This document shows positions 17,095 through 26,678 of a stretch of DNA of 64,000 nt, one piece after another. How positions within the stretch are numbered: the first letter of the stretch is position 1; each line of letters begins with the position of its first letter. This DNA comes from Arthrobacter pascens (lineage in GTDB: Bacteria > Actinomycetota > Actinomycetes > Actinomycetales > Micrococcaceae). The stretch spans positions 3,472,001-3,536,000 of the forward strand of contig NZ_JAUSXF010000001.1 in the NCBI RefSeq assembly GCF_030816475.1, given 5' to 3'. Position numbers and translations under genes: made by a program. The notes under the pieces were generated by a model. That model was not told the DNA's origin. It saw only the letters and a program-made list of their open reading frames with translations, and did not search any database.

Positions 17095-17997
17095 CTAGAG
17101 GGCTGCGTAGACTTCGCGCAGCAGCTTGGCGGTCTCGGACGGCGTCTTGCCGACCTTGACGCCCGCAGCCTCGAGGGCTTCCTTCTTGGCCTGGGCGGTT
17201 CCGGCGGAACCGGAGACGATGGCGCCGGCGTGGCCCATGGTCTTGCCTTCAGGAGCGGTGAAGCCTGCAACGTAGCCGACAACCGGCTTGGTGACGTTGG
17301 CCTTGATGAAGTCAGCGGCGCGCTCTTCGGCGTCGCCACCGATTTCGCCGATCATCACGATCGCCTTGGTCTCGGGGTCAGCCTCGAATGCAGCCAGGGC
17401 ATCGATGTGCGTGGTGCCGATGATGGGGTCGCCGCCGATGCCGATGGCGGTGGAGAAGCCGAGGTCGCGCAGTTCGTACATCATCTGGTAGGTCAGGGTG
17501 CCTGACTTCGAGACCAGGCCGATGGGGCCCTTGCCCGTGATGTTGGCCGGGGTGATGCCGACCAGGGCTTCACCCGGGGTGATGATGCCGGGGCAGTTCG
17601 GGCCGATGATGCGGGTGACCTGGTTGCCGTCGGCGTCAACCGTGGACTGGGCCAGCGCCCAGAATTCAGCAGAATCCTGGACCGGAACACCTTCGGTGAT
17701 GACGACGACCAGGCCGATGCCTGCCTCGATGGCTTCCACCACGGCGTCCTTGGTGAATGCCGGCGGAACGAAGACGATGGAGACGTCTGCGCCGGTTTCA
17801 GCCATGGCTTCCTTGACGGTGCCGAAGACGGTGATTTCGTTGTCGCCGTGCAGGACGGTGGTGCCGGCCTTGCGCGCGTTGACGCCGCCAACAATGTTGG
17901 TGCCGGCCTTCAGCATCAGGGCGGTGTGCTTGGTGCCTTCGCCGCCGGTGATGCCCTGGACGATGACCTTGGAGTCCTTGTTCAGATAGATAGACAT
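17095..17997 (-). CDS. sucD: Succinyl-CoA synthetase alpha subunit
   Basis: Catalyses, with SucC, interconversion of succinyl-CoA and succinate in the TCA cycle. 300 residues from ATG 17997 (AAGGGACACACC upstream). N-terminal CoA-binding Rossmann domain begins [15 protein letters not shown]. The ligase domain carries [27 protein letters not shown] and the phospho-histidine loop [10 protein letters not shown] near residue 245. Eleven bases downstream of sucC. Confidence 0.97.
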   Translation of the reverse strand: MSIYLNKDSKVIVQGITGGEGTKHTALMLKAGTNIVGGVNARKAGTTVLHGDNEITVFGTVKEAMAETGADVSIVFVPPAFTKDAVVEAIEAGIGLVVVITEGVPVQDSAEFWALAQSTVDADGNQVTRIIGPNCPGIITPGEALVGITPANITGKGPIGLVSKSGTLTYQMMYELRDLGFSTAIGIGGDPIIGTTHIDALAAFEADPETKAIVMIGEIGGDAEERAADFIKANVTKPVVGYVAGFTAPEGKTMGHAGAIVSGSAGTAQAKKEALEAAGVKVGKTPSETAKLLREVYAAL

Positions 17998-18008
17998 GGT
18001 GTGTCCCT

Positions 18009-19178
18009 TTACTTAGCTGCGTTGGCGAGCTCGGCAGCCTTGTCGGCGCCCTCGTCCATGGTGGCGGCCAGGGTAACCAGCGGGTGGTTGGCCTCGGCCA
18101 GGATGCGGCGGCCTTCCTCAACGTTGTTGCCGTCGAGGCGGACTACCAGCGGCTTGTTGGCGGAGTGGCCCAACTCGGCCAGAGCACCGACAATGCCCTT
18201 GGCGACGGCGTCACACGCCGTGATGCCACCGAAGACGTTCACGAACACGGACTTGACCTGCTCGTCGCCCAGGATGACGTCCAGTCCTGCAGCCATGACC
18301 TCGGCGGACGCTCCACCGCCGATGTCCAGGAAGTTGGCGGGCTTGACGTTGCCGTGGTTTTCACCGGCGTAGGCAACAACATCCAGCGTGGACATGACCA
18401 GGCCTGCACCGTTGCCGATGATGCCCACTTCACCGTCCAGCTTGACGTAGTTCAGGTCCTGCGCCTTGGCCTTGGCTTCGAGGGGGTCAGCAGCGTCCTT
18501 GTCTTCAAGGTGTGCGTGCTTGGGGTGGCGGAAGTCAGCGTTCTCGTCCAGGGAGACCTTGCCGTCCAGTGCCACGATCTCGCCCGCGCCGGTCTTGACC
18601 AGCGGGTTGACCTCAACCAGGGTGGCGTCTTCCTTCTTGAAGACGTCCCAGAGCTTGAGGATCACGGCGGCGACCTTGCCGCGCAGTTCCTCAGCGAAGC
18701 CTGCGGCGGCGACGATTTCGTCCGCCTTCGCCTGATCGATTCCAACGGCCGGGTCAATGGCGATCTTGGCCAGCGCTTCCGGGCGTTCGACGGCGAGCTG
18801 TTCGATTTCCATGCCGCCTTCAACCGAGCACATGGCCAGGTAGTTGCGGTTGGCCCGGTCCAGCAGGACGGAGAAGTAGTATTCCTCGGCGATGTCGGCG
18901 CCCTGGGCAATCATCACCTTGTTGACGGTGTGGCCCTTGATATCCATGCCCAGGATGTTGGTGGAGTGCGCAAGTGCCTCATCGGCAGTCTTGGCAACCT
19001 TCACGCCGCCGGCCTTACCGCGGCCACCGGCCTTAACCTGGGCCTTGACGACAGTTACGCCGCCGATCTTCTCGGCTGCTGCCTTTGCTTCTTCTGGGGT
19101 GTACGCCACGATGCCAGCAAGCACGGGTACACCGTGCGCCTCGAACATATCGCGCGCCTGGTATTCAAACAGGTCCAC
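18009..19178 (-). CDS. sucC: Succinyl-CoA synthetase beta subunit
   Basis: ATP-grasp subunit binding nucleotide and succinate. 389 residues from GTG 19178 with GAAGGACA upstream; it begins [22 protein letters not shown], the standard SucC start. [17 protein letters not shown] (nucleotide lid) near residue 45 and [14 protein letters not shown] are visible. The 220 bases upstream hold no gene and must contain the sucCD promoter; I could not assign -35/-10 boxes with confidence. Confidence 0.97.
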   Translation of the reverse strand: MDLFEYQARDMFEAHGVPVLAGIVAYTPEEAKAAAEKIGGVTVVKAQVKAGGRGKAGGVKVAKTADEALAHSTNILGMDIKGHTVNKVMIAQGADIAEEYYFSVLLDRANRNYLAMCSVEGGMEIEQLAVERPEALAKIAIDPAVGIDQAKADEIVAAAGFAEELRGKVAAVILKLWDVFKKEDATLVEVNPLVKTGAGEIVALDGKVSLDENADFRHPKHAHLEDKDAADPLEAKAKAQDLNYVKLDGEVGIIGNGAGLVMSTLDVVAYAGENHGNVKPANFLDIGGGASAEVMAAGLDVILGDEQVKSVFVNVFGGITACDAVAKGIVGALAELGHSANKPLVVRLDGNNVEEGRRILAEANHPLVTLAATMDEGADKAAELANAAK

Positions 19179-19398
19179 GGTTTAGTGTCCTTCTACGTCG
19201 AAGTAGTTTCTGTCCAGTCGGACACCATCGAAGACGATGACCGGGCTGCGGATTGCAAGCGCCTGCAACTGTTGGAAACGAGCCACACGGCGCAATGCTC
19301 CTTTCGGAACTCTAGTCCTTTCTGGGGACCGGCCCGTCCCAGAGTACAGCTTATGTGAGTAATGACACTATTCTATCTAGCGTAGAAAAGCCGCGGAA

Positions 19399-20106
19399 TT
19401 ACGGGGTTTTTGGTAGTGCGGCCGGTGCCGGTGAGGGCTTGTCCGTGGCCTTGGAAATAAGTTCGTAGCGGTCCCGTGCGACAAAAAACGCGACGCCGGC
19501 AGAGACGTTTCCGCATGCCACCCCGCCGTTATACGCCCCACAGCGCAGGCCGTTCCGTTCGATGTTCCGGCCTTCCGGCAGCACCAGCAACTGGGTGAGG
19601 GGTCCGCTTTTGGTTCCGTTCGGTCCGTAGGCGGCTTCCATCTGCGTGACACCGGAACGGCATTCCCCGTAGCTGGCCATGTCCGGGCTCAGCAGCGCTG
19701 TTCCACCCAAGTAACCAAGGCCGGTGCCTGCGCAGTCATCCTTGATATCGCCCGATGCAGGTTTGGCGTACGCGGCGAGTTCACAGTGCGCCACGGGAAC
19801 GGTGGCGAGCTTGTTGTTGACCGGGTCGCTGAAGCTGTTCGCCTCGTACGGAAGGTTGATGTGCTCACCGCGTGCTGATGTCAGGGAGCAGACCACATTG
19901 TGGTCTGTCGTGATGAAGGACAAGACACCCTCGCCGGCGGAATAGCCCGCGGCATCCACCAGGGCGGCCTGTTCCAGCTGATCCAGCGGGGCCAATGGCG
20001 GCGGCGGCACGTAGCCGGGGTCCACTACTGTGATGCTGCAGGCCGTCCCAGCCAGCAGGAAGAGGGCGGCCAGGATCCCCAGTTCAGTCCGTCGCATGGG
20101 CTCCAT
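19399..20106 (-). CDS. Conserved hypothetical lipoprotein
   Basis: 235 residues from ATG 20106. A lipoprotein signal peptide is clear: MRRTELG, hydrophobic stretch and lipobox LAGTAC with Cys near residue 23. The mature part contains six or so further cysteines (NVVCSL, AHCELA, DDCAG, GECRSG, LRCGAYN, VACGN), which could form disulfides outside the cell, and ends in a Pro/Ala-rich tail. I do not recognise a catalytic domain. It lies 21 bases after the glycosyltransferase stop on the same strand and may be co-transcribed. Confidence 0.8.
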   Translation of the reverse strand: MEPMRRTELGILAALFLLAGTACSITVVDPGYVPPPPLAPLDQLEQAALVDAAGYSAGEGVLSFITTDHNVVCSLTSARGEHINLPYEANSFSDPVNNKLATVPVAHCELAAYAKPASGDIKDDCAGTGLGYLGGTALLSPDMASYGECRSGVTQMEAAYGPNGTKSGPLTQLLVLPEGRNIERNGLRCGAYNGGVACGNVSAGVAFFVARDRYELISKATDKPSPAPAALPKTP

Positions 20107-20127
20107 TATGCGCCATTCGCGGTGGCG

Positions 20128-21426
20128 TCAGCCGCCGGCGGCGCTCCCTGCACTCTCGACGACGTCAGCGGCCGCCTCGACGGGATCCTGGGAATCGAAC
20201 TGCTCACGCATCTGCCGGGCCCGGTTTTTCCAGCCGGGATCCGCCAGGACGTCTTTGACTGCGTTCGCGATGTCGGCCGGTTTGGGTGACTCTGTCCTGA
20301 GGTTGATGCCCACGCCGGCGTATTCCACCCTCGCGTTGACGTCGCTTTTGCCCTCATTGACGCCGGAGACCACCAGGGGAACGCCCTTGGACAGGCTGAG
20401 TTGTACGCCGCCAAAACCTCCGTTGCTGATGAATACGTCGGTGAACTCCAAGACCTTGGCGAAATCGACGTAGTCCCTCACGATGATGTTGGGCTGGGGG
20501 TAGCGAGCCTTGAGTTCTTCCGTGCCACGGCCGCCCGTTGCCACGATCACCAGCGCTTCCATATCCTTTACCGCCTCAAGTGCGGGGACGATGAGCTTGT
20601 TCTGGTCCTCGTTGTCCACCGTTCCCTGCGTCACCAGCAGGGTGGTGGGATAGGCCGGCCACCCGTCGTCGCCGTCTGCTTCCTGATCGGCTGGGTGAGG
20701 GGCGCGGTAGGGCAGCAGGGCCCCGACGTAATGCACCTTCGGGTTCACGTTCCGCCGGGGAAAGTCAAACGACTCGGGGCCTGTCTGAATGATGGCTTCG
20801 GAGCAGCGGTAGGGCTCGTCAGTCAGCCGACCTGCGCGGGGTACCTCCTGCCCGTATGTCGCGTGCTGGCGCCGGTAACTCTGGTTGGCGGGCCTGAGAA
20901 TGACCTTGTCCGACAGCAGCCCCGCGGCAGCTTGCAGAACCTTTTCCGCAGGGTTCCGGGGTGGTTTGAATCCAAAAAACAGCGGCGGCACCAATGGATC
21001 ACTTTCCATGTTCGGAATCGCCACGAAGTTCACCAGGGGTTTGCCCATCAGATGGGATACCAATCTGTGAATGAACATGGAACTGTCCGCCACCGCGACG
21101 TCGAAGGGAAAGTCCTGGTGCAATTCGCGGATGTCCTCAAAAAAGTTGCTGACGTTACTGGCAAAGACCTTTTCGCCGTCGAAGCCTATAGCCCGCGGGC
21201 CCTTGAGTTTGGCCCGTTCAGGGTAGAGCTCGTTCAGGTTGTCCGCCCGGTGCTCGATGGCCCGGCGGAAGGGAAAGTGCTGGATGCCGAGGTCCTGGAG
21301 CTTCCGGGTAAAGACGGGGCCCGTGTACCAGGCAACGTCATGGCCGCGTTCCCGGAGCCGTACCGCAACGGCGGTCATCGGGTTGAAGTGGCCGTCGACG
21401 GCCTGGCTGGCGAACAGGATCTTCAT
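20128..21426 (-). CDS. GT1-type (UGT/MGT-like) glycosyltransferase
   Basis: 432 residues from ATG 21426 (GGAGCGG upstream), beginning MKILFASQAVDGHFNPM as in nucleotide-sugar transferases acting on small lipophilic acceptors. The C-terminal donor-binding region shows TLLVTQGTVDNEDQ, VIVATGGRG and DVFISNGGFGGVQLSLSKGVPLV; the usual HGG is NGG here, and the last motif is close to the UGT consensus. Longer upstream reading (to 21513) lacks a ribosome site. Acceptor and donor cannot be deduced. Confidence 0.85.
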   Translation of the reverse strand: MKILFASQAVDGHFNPMTAVAVRLRERGHDVAWYTGPVFTRKLQDLGIQHFPFRRAIEHRADNLNELYPERAKLKGPRAIGFDGEKVFASNVSNFFEDIRELHQDFPFDVAVADSSMFIHRLVSHLMGKPLVNFVAIPNMESDPLVPPLFFGFKPPRNPAEKVLQAAAGLLSDKVILRPANQSYRRQHATYGQEVPRAGRLTDEPYRCSEAIIQTGPESFDFPRRNVNPKVHYVGALLPYRAPHPADQEADGDDGWPAYPTTLLVTQGTVDNEDQNKLIVPALEAVKDMEALVIVATGGRGTEELKARYPQPNIIVRDYVDFAKVLEFTDVFISNGGFGGVQLSLSKGVPLVVSGVNEGKSDVNARVEYAGVGINLRTESPKPADIANAVKDVLADPGWKNRARQMREQFDSQDPVEAAADVVESAGSAAGG

Positions 21427-21598
21427 GGTTCCGCTCCGACGTGTCCCGCATGGTCCCCCGGCCTGCAGGGAAAGGGTCACTGAACCATAGTCCGGCGGGA
21501 ACGTCACCGGCAAGGGTTATCGCCGACAAGGCGGCCACCCGCGGCACCCGGCCACGGCGGTGTTCGTGGATTCTGCCGTGTGTCGATTTTTTGGGCTG

Positions 21599-24181
21599 CT
21601 ATGCGTCCAGTTTGGTCAGCGGAGCGTAGCGCAGCAGGAGCCGCTTCTCCCCGACGTCGAACTTCACCTTGGCGACGGTCTTGTCCCCGGCACCTTCCAA
21701 GGCGAGCACTGTGCCGTTGCCGAAGCTCGTGTGGTTGACTTTGTCCCCCACGCTGACGGCAAGCACTTCCTTCTGCGGCTGGACGCGGTTCTTCGCAATG
21801 GCGGCCGGGACATCGGCGTTGAAACCGGCACTGGAATCCGCACCCGCGCCCCTGGCTGTGCCTGCACCCCAGAAGGAACCGCCATACCTGCTTGAGCCGA
21901 TGGACGCGCCGCTCCCCCAGCCTCCGGACTGCCGGCTGGTGCCTTCGCGTTTCCATTCCACCAGTTCGGAGGGAATCTCTTCGAGGAACTGGCTGGCAGG
22001 GTTGTACTGGCTCTGGCCCCACATGTTGCGGACCTCGGAGCGGGTAACGTAAAGCCGCTTGCGGGCACGGGTCAGGCCCACGTAGGCTAGCCGGCGTTCC
22101 TCAGCGAGTTCCTTCGGGTCCGTGGCGGAGCGCTGGTGCGGGAAGAGCCCGTGTTCCATGCCGGTCAGGAACACGACAGGGAATTCCAGTCCCTTGGCGG
22201 TGTGGAGGGTCATCAGCGTGACCACGCCCAGCCGCTTGGCCTCGGCGACTGCCGCATCGATATCAGCCCCGGGGGCATCTGGAATCTGGTCGGCGTCGGC
22301 CACGAGGGACACCTGCTCCAGGAACGCGCCAAGTGAGCCTTCGGGGTTCTCCTGTTCATATTCACGCACGACGGCGACCAGTTCAGCCAGGTTCTCCACG
22401 CGGGACTCGTCCTGTGGATCAGTGCTGGAACGCAGCCCTGCGAGGTACCCGGTCTGTTCCAGGACGGCTTCAAGGGCAGCGGCCGCGCCGGAGCCGGAGG
22501 CGACTTCGGCGAGGTCGTCGAGGAGTTTGACGAACCCCAGGACTGCATTGACGGAGCGGGTGGCCATGCCCGGTGCTTCTTCGGCGCGCCGGGCCGCGGC
22601 CATGAATGACATCCGCTCCCGCTGGGCCAGCGCCGCCACGGCGCCCTCGGCGCGGTCACCGATGCCGCGCTTAGGTTCGTTGAGCACGCGGCGGAGGTTG
22701 ACGTCGTCGTCCGGATTGACCAGGACCCGCAGGTAGGCCAGCGCGTCCTTGATTTCCTTGCGTTCGTAGAAGCGGGTGCCGCCCACCACTTTGTACGGCA
22801 GGCCCACCCGGACCAGCACGTCCTCGATGGAGCGGGACTGGGCGTTGGTGCGGTAGAAGATGGCGACGTCCCCGGGGCGGAGGTTGTCCTCGTCCTGGAG
22901 CCGGTCGATTTCCTTGGCGATGAACTGGGCTTCGTCGTGCTCGTTTTCACCCACGTAGCCGATGATCTTGTGGCCCTCGCCTTCGGCGGTCCACAGCCGC
23001 TTCTCGGGACGGTTCGGGTTGCGGGAGATCACGGAGTTGGCTGCGGTGAGGATGTTTTGGGTGGAACGGTAATTCTGCTCCAGCTTGATGGTGCGGGCTT
23101 CCGGATAGTCGTTCTCGAATTCCACGATGTTGCGGATGTCCGCCCCGCGGAAGGCGTAGATGGATTGGTCCGAGTCGCCCACAACGGTGAGCTCGGACGC
23201 ACCGGGGCCTTCGCCCACGATTTCGCGCACCAGCGCGTACTGGGCGTGGTTGGTGTCCTGATACTCGTCCACCAGGACGTGGCGGAACCGGCGGCGGTAG
23301 GAATCCGCGAGGGCCGGGAAGGCCCGGAACATGTAGACGGTCTCGGCGATGAGGTCGTCGAAGTCCATGGCGTTGGCCTGCCGCAACCGCTGGGTGTAGC
23401 CCTTGAAGACGTCCGCCACGGCGCTTTCGAAGGGGTCACTGAAGTTGGCGGCTGAGGCGAAGGAGTCAGCGTCAATGAGTTCGTTCTTGAGCGCGGAAAT
23501 CTTGTGCTGGATGGCTTTGGGGGCGAACTTCTTGGGGTCCAGGTCCAGGCTCTTGGACACCTGTGTGACCAGCCGCAGCGAGTCTGCGGAGTCATAGATG
23601 GAGAAGTTCGATTTCAGGCCCACGTTGGCCGCTTCCTGGCGCAGGATGCGGACGCAGGAGGAGTGGAAAGTGGAGATCCACATGATCTTGGCGCGGCCGC
23701 CAACCAGCGCTTCGATGCGCTCGCGCATTTCCGCGGCGGCCTTGTTGGTGAACGTGATAGCCAGGATCTCGCCGTGATGCGCCCGGCGGGTGGCGATAAG
23801 GTAGGCGATCCTGTTGCTGAGCACTCTGGTTTTTCCTGAACCGGCGCCGGCAACGATCAGCAGTGCGCTGCCTGCATGCTTGACGGCTTCTTCCTGCTGC
23901 GGGTTGAGCCCCTGCAGCAGTTCAGCAGCATTCGGCCTGTGATGGCCTTCATGGCGGTTTACCTCGGCACGCTGGGCGTCCGGCTGATGATTGCCCGGCT
24001 GATGCTCGCCTGCCTGATGGTCGCTTGCCCAGCCGACGGCTTTTTCCGCGGCGCGCCCGGAGCCGCCGCCGCCATATCCGGCGTCAGCAGCAAGGCCCTC
24101 GCCACGTGACTTGGTGAGGGCTGAGGCCGCGGGAGTGGCCTTGAACGGTCCGTCAGAGTACGGGTCAAACAACATATCCAT
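21599..24181 (-). CDS. pcrA: ATP-dependent DNA helicase PcrA/UvrD
   Basis: SF1A 3'-5' helicase for repair and replication-conflict resolution. 860 residues from ATG 24181. Q motif GLNPQQEEAV at 91-100, Walker A AGAGSGKT at 111-118, DEYQDTN, GDSDQSIYAFRGAD, QNYRST and TLHTAKGLEFP follow in order; the C-terminal tail ends with GDKVNHTSFGNGTVLALEG, the PcrA RNA-polymerase-binding Tudor-like segment. Unusual: about 90 residues precede the Q motif, rich in Gly, His, Gln and Asn (for example HQAGEHQPGNHQPDAQ), where most PcrA proteins have about 10. A later start is possible but no better ribosome site was found. Confidence 0.95.
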   Translation of the reverse strand: MDMLFDPYSDGPFKATPAASALTKSRGEGLAADAGYGGGGSGRAAEKAVGWASDHQAGEHQPGNHQPDAQRAEVNRHEGHHRPNAAELLQGLNPQQEEAVKHAGSALLIVAGAGSGKTRVLSNRIAYLIATRRAHHGEILAITFTNKAAAEMRERIEALVGGRAKIMWISTFHSSCVRILRQEAANVGLKSNFSIYDSADSLRLVTQVSKSLDLDPKKFAPKAIQHKISALKNELIDADSFASAANFSDPFESAVADVFKGYTQRLRQANAMDFDDLIAETVYMFRAFPALADSYRRRFRHVLVDEYQDTNHAQYALVREIVGEGPGASELTVVGDSDQSIYAFRGADIRNIVEFENDYPEARTIKLEQNYRSTQNILTAANSVISRNPNRPEKRLWTAEGEGHKIIGYVGENEHDEAQFIAKEIDRLQDEDNLRPGDVAIFYRTNAQSRSIEDVLVRVGLPYKVVGGTRFYERKEIKDALAYLRVLVNPDDDVNLRRVLNEPKRGIGDRAEGAVAALAQRERMSFMAAARRAEEAPGMATRSVNAVLGFVKLLDDLAEVASGSGAAAALEAVLEQTGYLAGLRSSTDPQDESRVENLAELVAVVREYEQENPEGSLGAFLEQVSLVADADQIPDAPGADIDAAVAEAKRLGVVTLMTLHTAKGLEFPVVFLTGMEHGLFPHQRSATDPKELAEERRLAYVGLTRARKRLYVTRSEVRNMWGQSQYNPASQFLEEIPSELVEWKREGTSRQSGGWGSGASIGSSRYGGSFWGAGTARGAGADSSAGFNADVPAAIAKNRVQPQKEVLAVSVGDKVNHTSFGNGTVLALEGAGDKTVAKVKFDVGEKRLLLRYAPLTKLDA

Positions 24182-24232
24182 GGTGCCTACAAGTCTAGGC
24201 GGTGGGGCCGACACTCACTTCCAGCCTGTGGA

Positions 24233-25066
24233 TTACGTGGTGACCGAGCCGGACTCAAGGGCGGCACGCAACTCCCGGACCGCCGTCGTGCCTCCTGCCA
24301 TGAACCACTCCAGGCCGTTGACCCGGACGGTGTCCGTGGCGCCGCCGGCAGCGCGGACAATAGCCTTGCCGGGAAGCCAGTCCCACTCCGGGCAGCTGTG
24401 CTGGAACCAGCAGCCCAGCTGCCCGTCCGCAACACGGCCCAGGTCGCAGGAGCCGGAACCGAGCATCCTCAGCGCCGCCGCCGACGTTGCGGCCGCGTGC
24501 CAGGGCATGGCGCAGAGCGGGTCTGCCAGCCAGCTGGGGTGGATATAGGTGGCGGCCCCGAATTCCGCCACCGCGGTGCTGTTTCGTGCCCCGCCGTTGT
24601 CATGGAAGACGGCGAGTGCCTGCCCGTTCAGTGTCGCCGGCCGGGATCCGCCGCCCAGCCAGAGTTTGTCCTCCTCAGGCTGGAAGATCGCTCCCAGCAG
24701 CACATCGGAGGAATCCTTGAGCGCAATGGCCGAGCACCAATAAGTCGAGCCATGCAGGAAGTTGTACGTGCCGTCCACCGGATCGATGACCCAGGTCCTG
24801 CCGCTGCTCCCCTGGACCGAGGCGCCCTCTTCGCCGAGGATCCCGTCTTCAGGGCGGCAGCGCTGCAGCTGCTCCAGCACATACGCCTCCGCGGCGTGGT
24901 CCGCCGCCGTCACGATGTCCGAGACCGAGGTTTTCTGCTGCGACTGCAGGCCCGCCATCCGCATGAGCAGTGCCAGCTGGCCTGCCTCACGCACCAGCGC
25001 GGACGCCAGCTGGTAGTCGTCCAATGCGGGGTCGAGTTCAACAGCGCTGTGCCTGCCAATGGTCAT
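24233..25066 (-). CDS. Inositol-monophosphatase-family phosphatase
   Basis: 277 residues from ATG 25066. Mg-dependent phosphatase fold with all three metal motifs: DIVTAADHAAE near residue 50, GEEG at about 78 and WVIDPVDGTYNFLHG at about 92, with EWDWLPGKAIVRAAGG near 235. Substrate could be inositol-1-phosphate, histidinol phosphate, fructose-1,6-bisphosphate or PAP; the family does not separate these by motif alone. It is divergent from the membrane protein at 25099, separated by only 32 bases. Confidence 0.9.
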   Translation of the reverse strand: MTIGRHSAVELDPALDDYQLASALVREAGQLALLMRMAGLQSQQKTSVSDIVTAADHAAEAYVLEQLQRCRPEDGILGEEGASVQGSSGRTWVIDPVDGTYNFLHGSTYWCSAIALKDSSDVLLGAIFQPEEDKLWLGGGSRPATLNGQALAVFHDNGGARNSTAVAEFGAATYIHPSWLADPLCAMPWHAAATSAAALRMLGSGSCDLGRVADGQLGCWFQHSCPEWDWLPGKAIVRAAGGATDTVRVNGLEWFMAGGTTAVRELRAALESGSVTT

Positions 25067-25098
25067 GGCTTCAGTTTATGGGGCGCGATAATGGTGCC

Positions 25099-25779
25099 AT
25101 GGCCAAAACCCCAGCGCAGCGGATCAAGAAGCATGGCGACAGGGCGGCTGTTCCGCAGCACCACCTTCCGCCGGTGATCAATCCCACCGCCACGCGCTCT
25201 CCGCAGAATGCCACCCGGAATGCGCAGAACAACGGCAACCTGATCCTCATCGCCGGAGTCGTGGCCAGCCTGTTCCTCTTCTGGTACGTCCACCTGCTGA
25301 CGCTGAACCAGCTCACCCAGCTCACCGGCGGGCTGGCCATGCCCGACTCCCTGCCGGGCGGCTTCGACACCGCTTACATCGGCCAGCTGCACGGCGTCAT
25401 GGACGACGCCGCCCGCGGCCAGCTCAATTACGTGCACAAGACGGCCGGCACCCTGTTCCCGCTCATCTTCGGATTCACGTGGCTGCTGCTGATCGGCACC
25501 AACGTCACCCGGAAGCAGCTCCGGTGGGGCCTCTGGGCGGTCCCGCTGCTGTTCGTGGTGGTCCGGTTGTGGGGCAATGTTGCCGTCGATTCAGTCCTGG
25601 CTTCTGAAACGCCCGACGCCGGCCAGGTCGCGTTGGCGTCCGGCCTCACCGTTGCGGGGTGGGCGCTGCTGGTTCTCAGCCTGCTGGCCGGGGCTGCGGT
25701 CTTCTTCCTGGGCGCCAAGACGCCCCTTCAGAGGCGGCCGCAGGGCGCGGACTCCGCTACGCAGCCAAAGTCGCCATAG
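25099..25779 (+). CDS. Membrane protein of unknown function
   Basis: 226 residues from ATG 25099. About 45 hydrophilic N-terminal residues are followed by four hydrophobic segments near 48-66 (LILIAGVVASLFLFWYVHLL), 120-138 (LFPLIFGFTWLLLIG), 147-162 (WAVPLLFVVVRLW) and 185-205. Large loop 67-115 between the first two. No recognised domain. Its last 23 bases overlap the convergent DUF998-like gene. Confidence 0.75.
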   Translation: MAKTPAQRIKKHGDRAAVPQHHLPPVINPTATRSPQNATRNAQNNGNLILIAGVVASLFLFWYVHLLTLNQLTQLTGGLAMPDSLPGGFDTAYIGQLHGVMDDAARGQLNYVHKTAGTLFPLIFGFTWLLLIGTNVTRKQLRWGLWAVPLLFVVVRLWGNVAVDSVLASETPDAGQVALASGLTVAGWALLVLSLLAGAAVFFLGAKTPLQRRPQGADSATQPKSP

Positions 25780-26521
25780 CCCGCAAGTGCTTGCGGTGCC
25801 GGTGGACCCGCTGGGCGATAACCAGGCCTGACGTTGCCACGCCCAATGTGACCGGGTAGCCCATCAGCCGTTCGAGCGTGCCGGGCTCCGGGACGTGCAT
25901 CTGTGTCAGGCCGCCGGTCACCAGTGCGGCGAGCGACGCCAGCCCGCACACCAGGATGAACCACCCCAGCGGGCTCTGGTTCAGCCACAGGATCCCGAGC
26001 AGCAGCACCGCCGCTGCGCCGGCAATGAAGTACATCAGAGCGCCGGTGTAGTGCCAGGTGGAGCCGGCATCTTCAGGCACCAGGCCCACCAGTATGGTGC
26101 CGGCTCCGGCGGTTCCGGTAAGCAGCCGGACCCAGAGTGCGGCAAGACGGTGTTTCCTGTGACGCCTTGGATGGATGACGGCACCCGGCCTCGCGGCGAC
26201 ACAGAGCAACCCGGAGCCCAGGAGCAGAGCGCCCAGGAGCATCCCCAGCCCCTGCACCACGAACGAGGCATTCATGAGCAAGTGCAGGGGAGAACAGACA
26301 TCCCGGCCGTCATAGATCCCGCACTGAAGGGCGCCAAGATCGCTGATATAGCCCGTCCGGCGGTCGTACGGCCGGGGCCCGGCCCAGGCCCCTATCACTG
26401 CCGCTTCCGCGGCGAAATACTGCAGAACACTCAGGACTGACCACGCGCCGACGTATTGACGGGCGGAGGCGGTGTCCGGAATAAAGGCAACCGCGGGAGC
26501 GGAAGTCGGGGCTGTGCTCAT
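25757..26521 (-). CDS. DUF998-family membrane protein
   Basis: 254 residues from ATG 26521. Six hydrophobic segments and the DUF998 hallmarks YISDLGALQC near residue 58 and LLMNASFVVQGLGMLLG follow a short N-terminus. LVPEDAGSTWHYTGALMYFIAG matches the conserved segment where members carry a His-containing membrane motif. Function of the family is unknown. Tail overlaps the convergent gene by 23 bases. Confidence 0.85.
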   Translation of the reverse strand: MSTAPTSAPAVAFIPDTASARQYVGAWSVLSVLQYFAAEAAVIGAWAGPRPYDRRTGYISDLGALQCGIYDGRDVCSPLHLLMNASFVVQGLGMLLGALLLGSGLLCVAARPGAVIHPRRHRKHRLAALWVRLLTGTAGAGTILVGLVPEDAGSTWHYTGALMYFIAGAAAVLLLGILWLNQSPLGWFILVCGLASLAALVTGGLTQMHVPEPGTLERLMGYPVTLGVATSGLVIAQRVHRHRKHLRAMATLAA

Positions 26522-26604
26522 GCCAAGAGCGTAGTACGGGCTCCCACCTTGTATGCTTGTATCCGTGTCCGGACGGACCGGCCCTGCCGGAACACCGGAT
26601 GCGC

Positions 26605-26677
26605 GCCCTCGTAGCTCAGTGGATAGAGCACGGCTCTCCTAAAGCCGGTGTCGTTGGTTCGATTCCAATCGAGGGCA
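26605..26677 (+). tRNA. tRNA-Arg (anticodon CCU)
   Basis: A 73-base cloverleaf: acceptor GCCCTCG paired with CGAGGGC, D arm GCTC/GAGC, anticodon stem CGGCT/AGCCG around loop CTCCTAA (anticodon CCT), five-base variable region GTGTC, T arm GTTGG TTCGATT CCAAT (one G-U pair), discriminator A. CCA is not encoded. It reads the rare AGG arginine codon. Confidence 0.96.
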
Positions 26678-26678
26678 C

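Noticed and set aside
18084..19358. A 424-residue plus-strand frame opposite sucC
   Set aside because: Same reason: SucC is certain and the opposite frame is an artefact of third-position GC.
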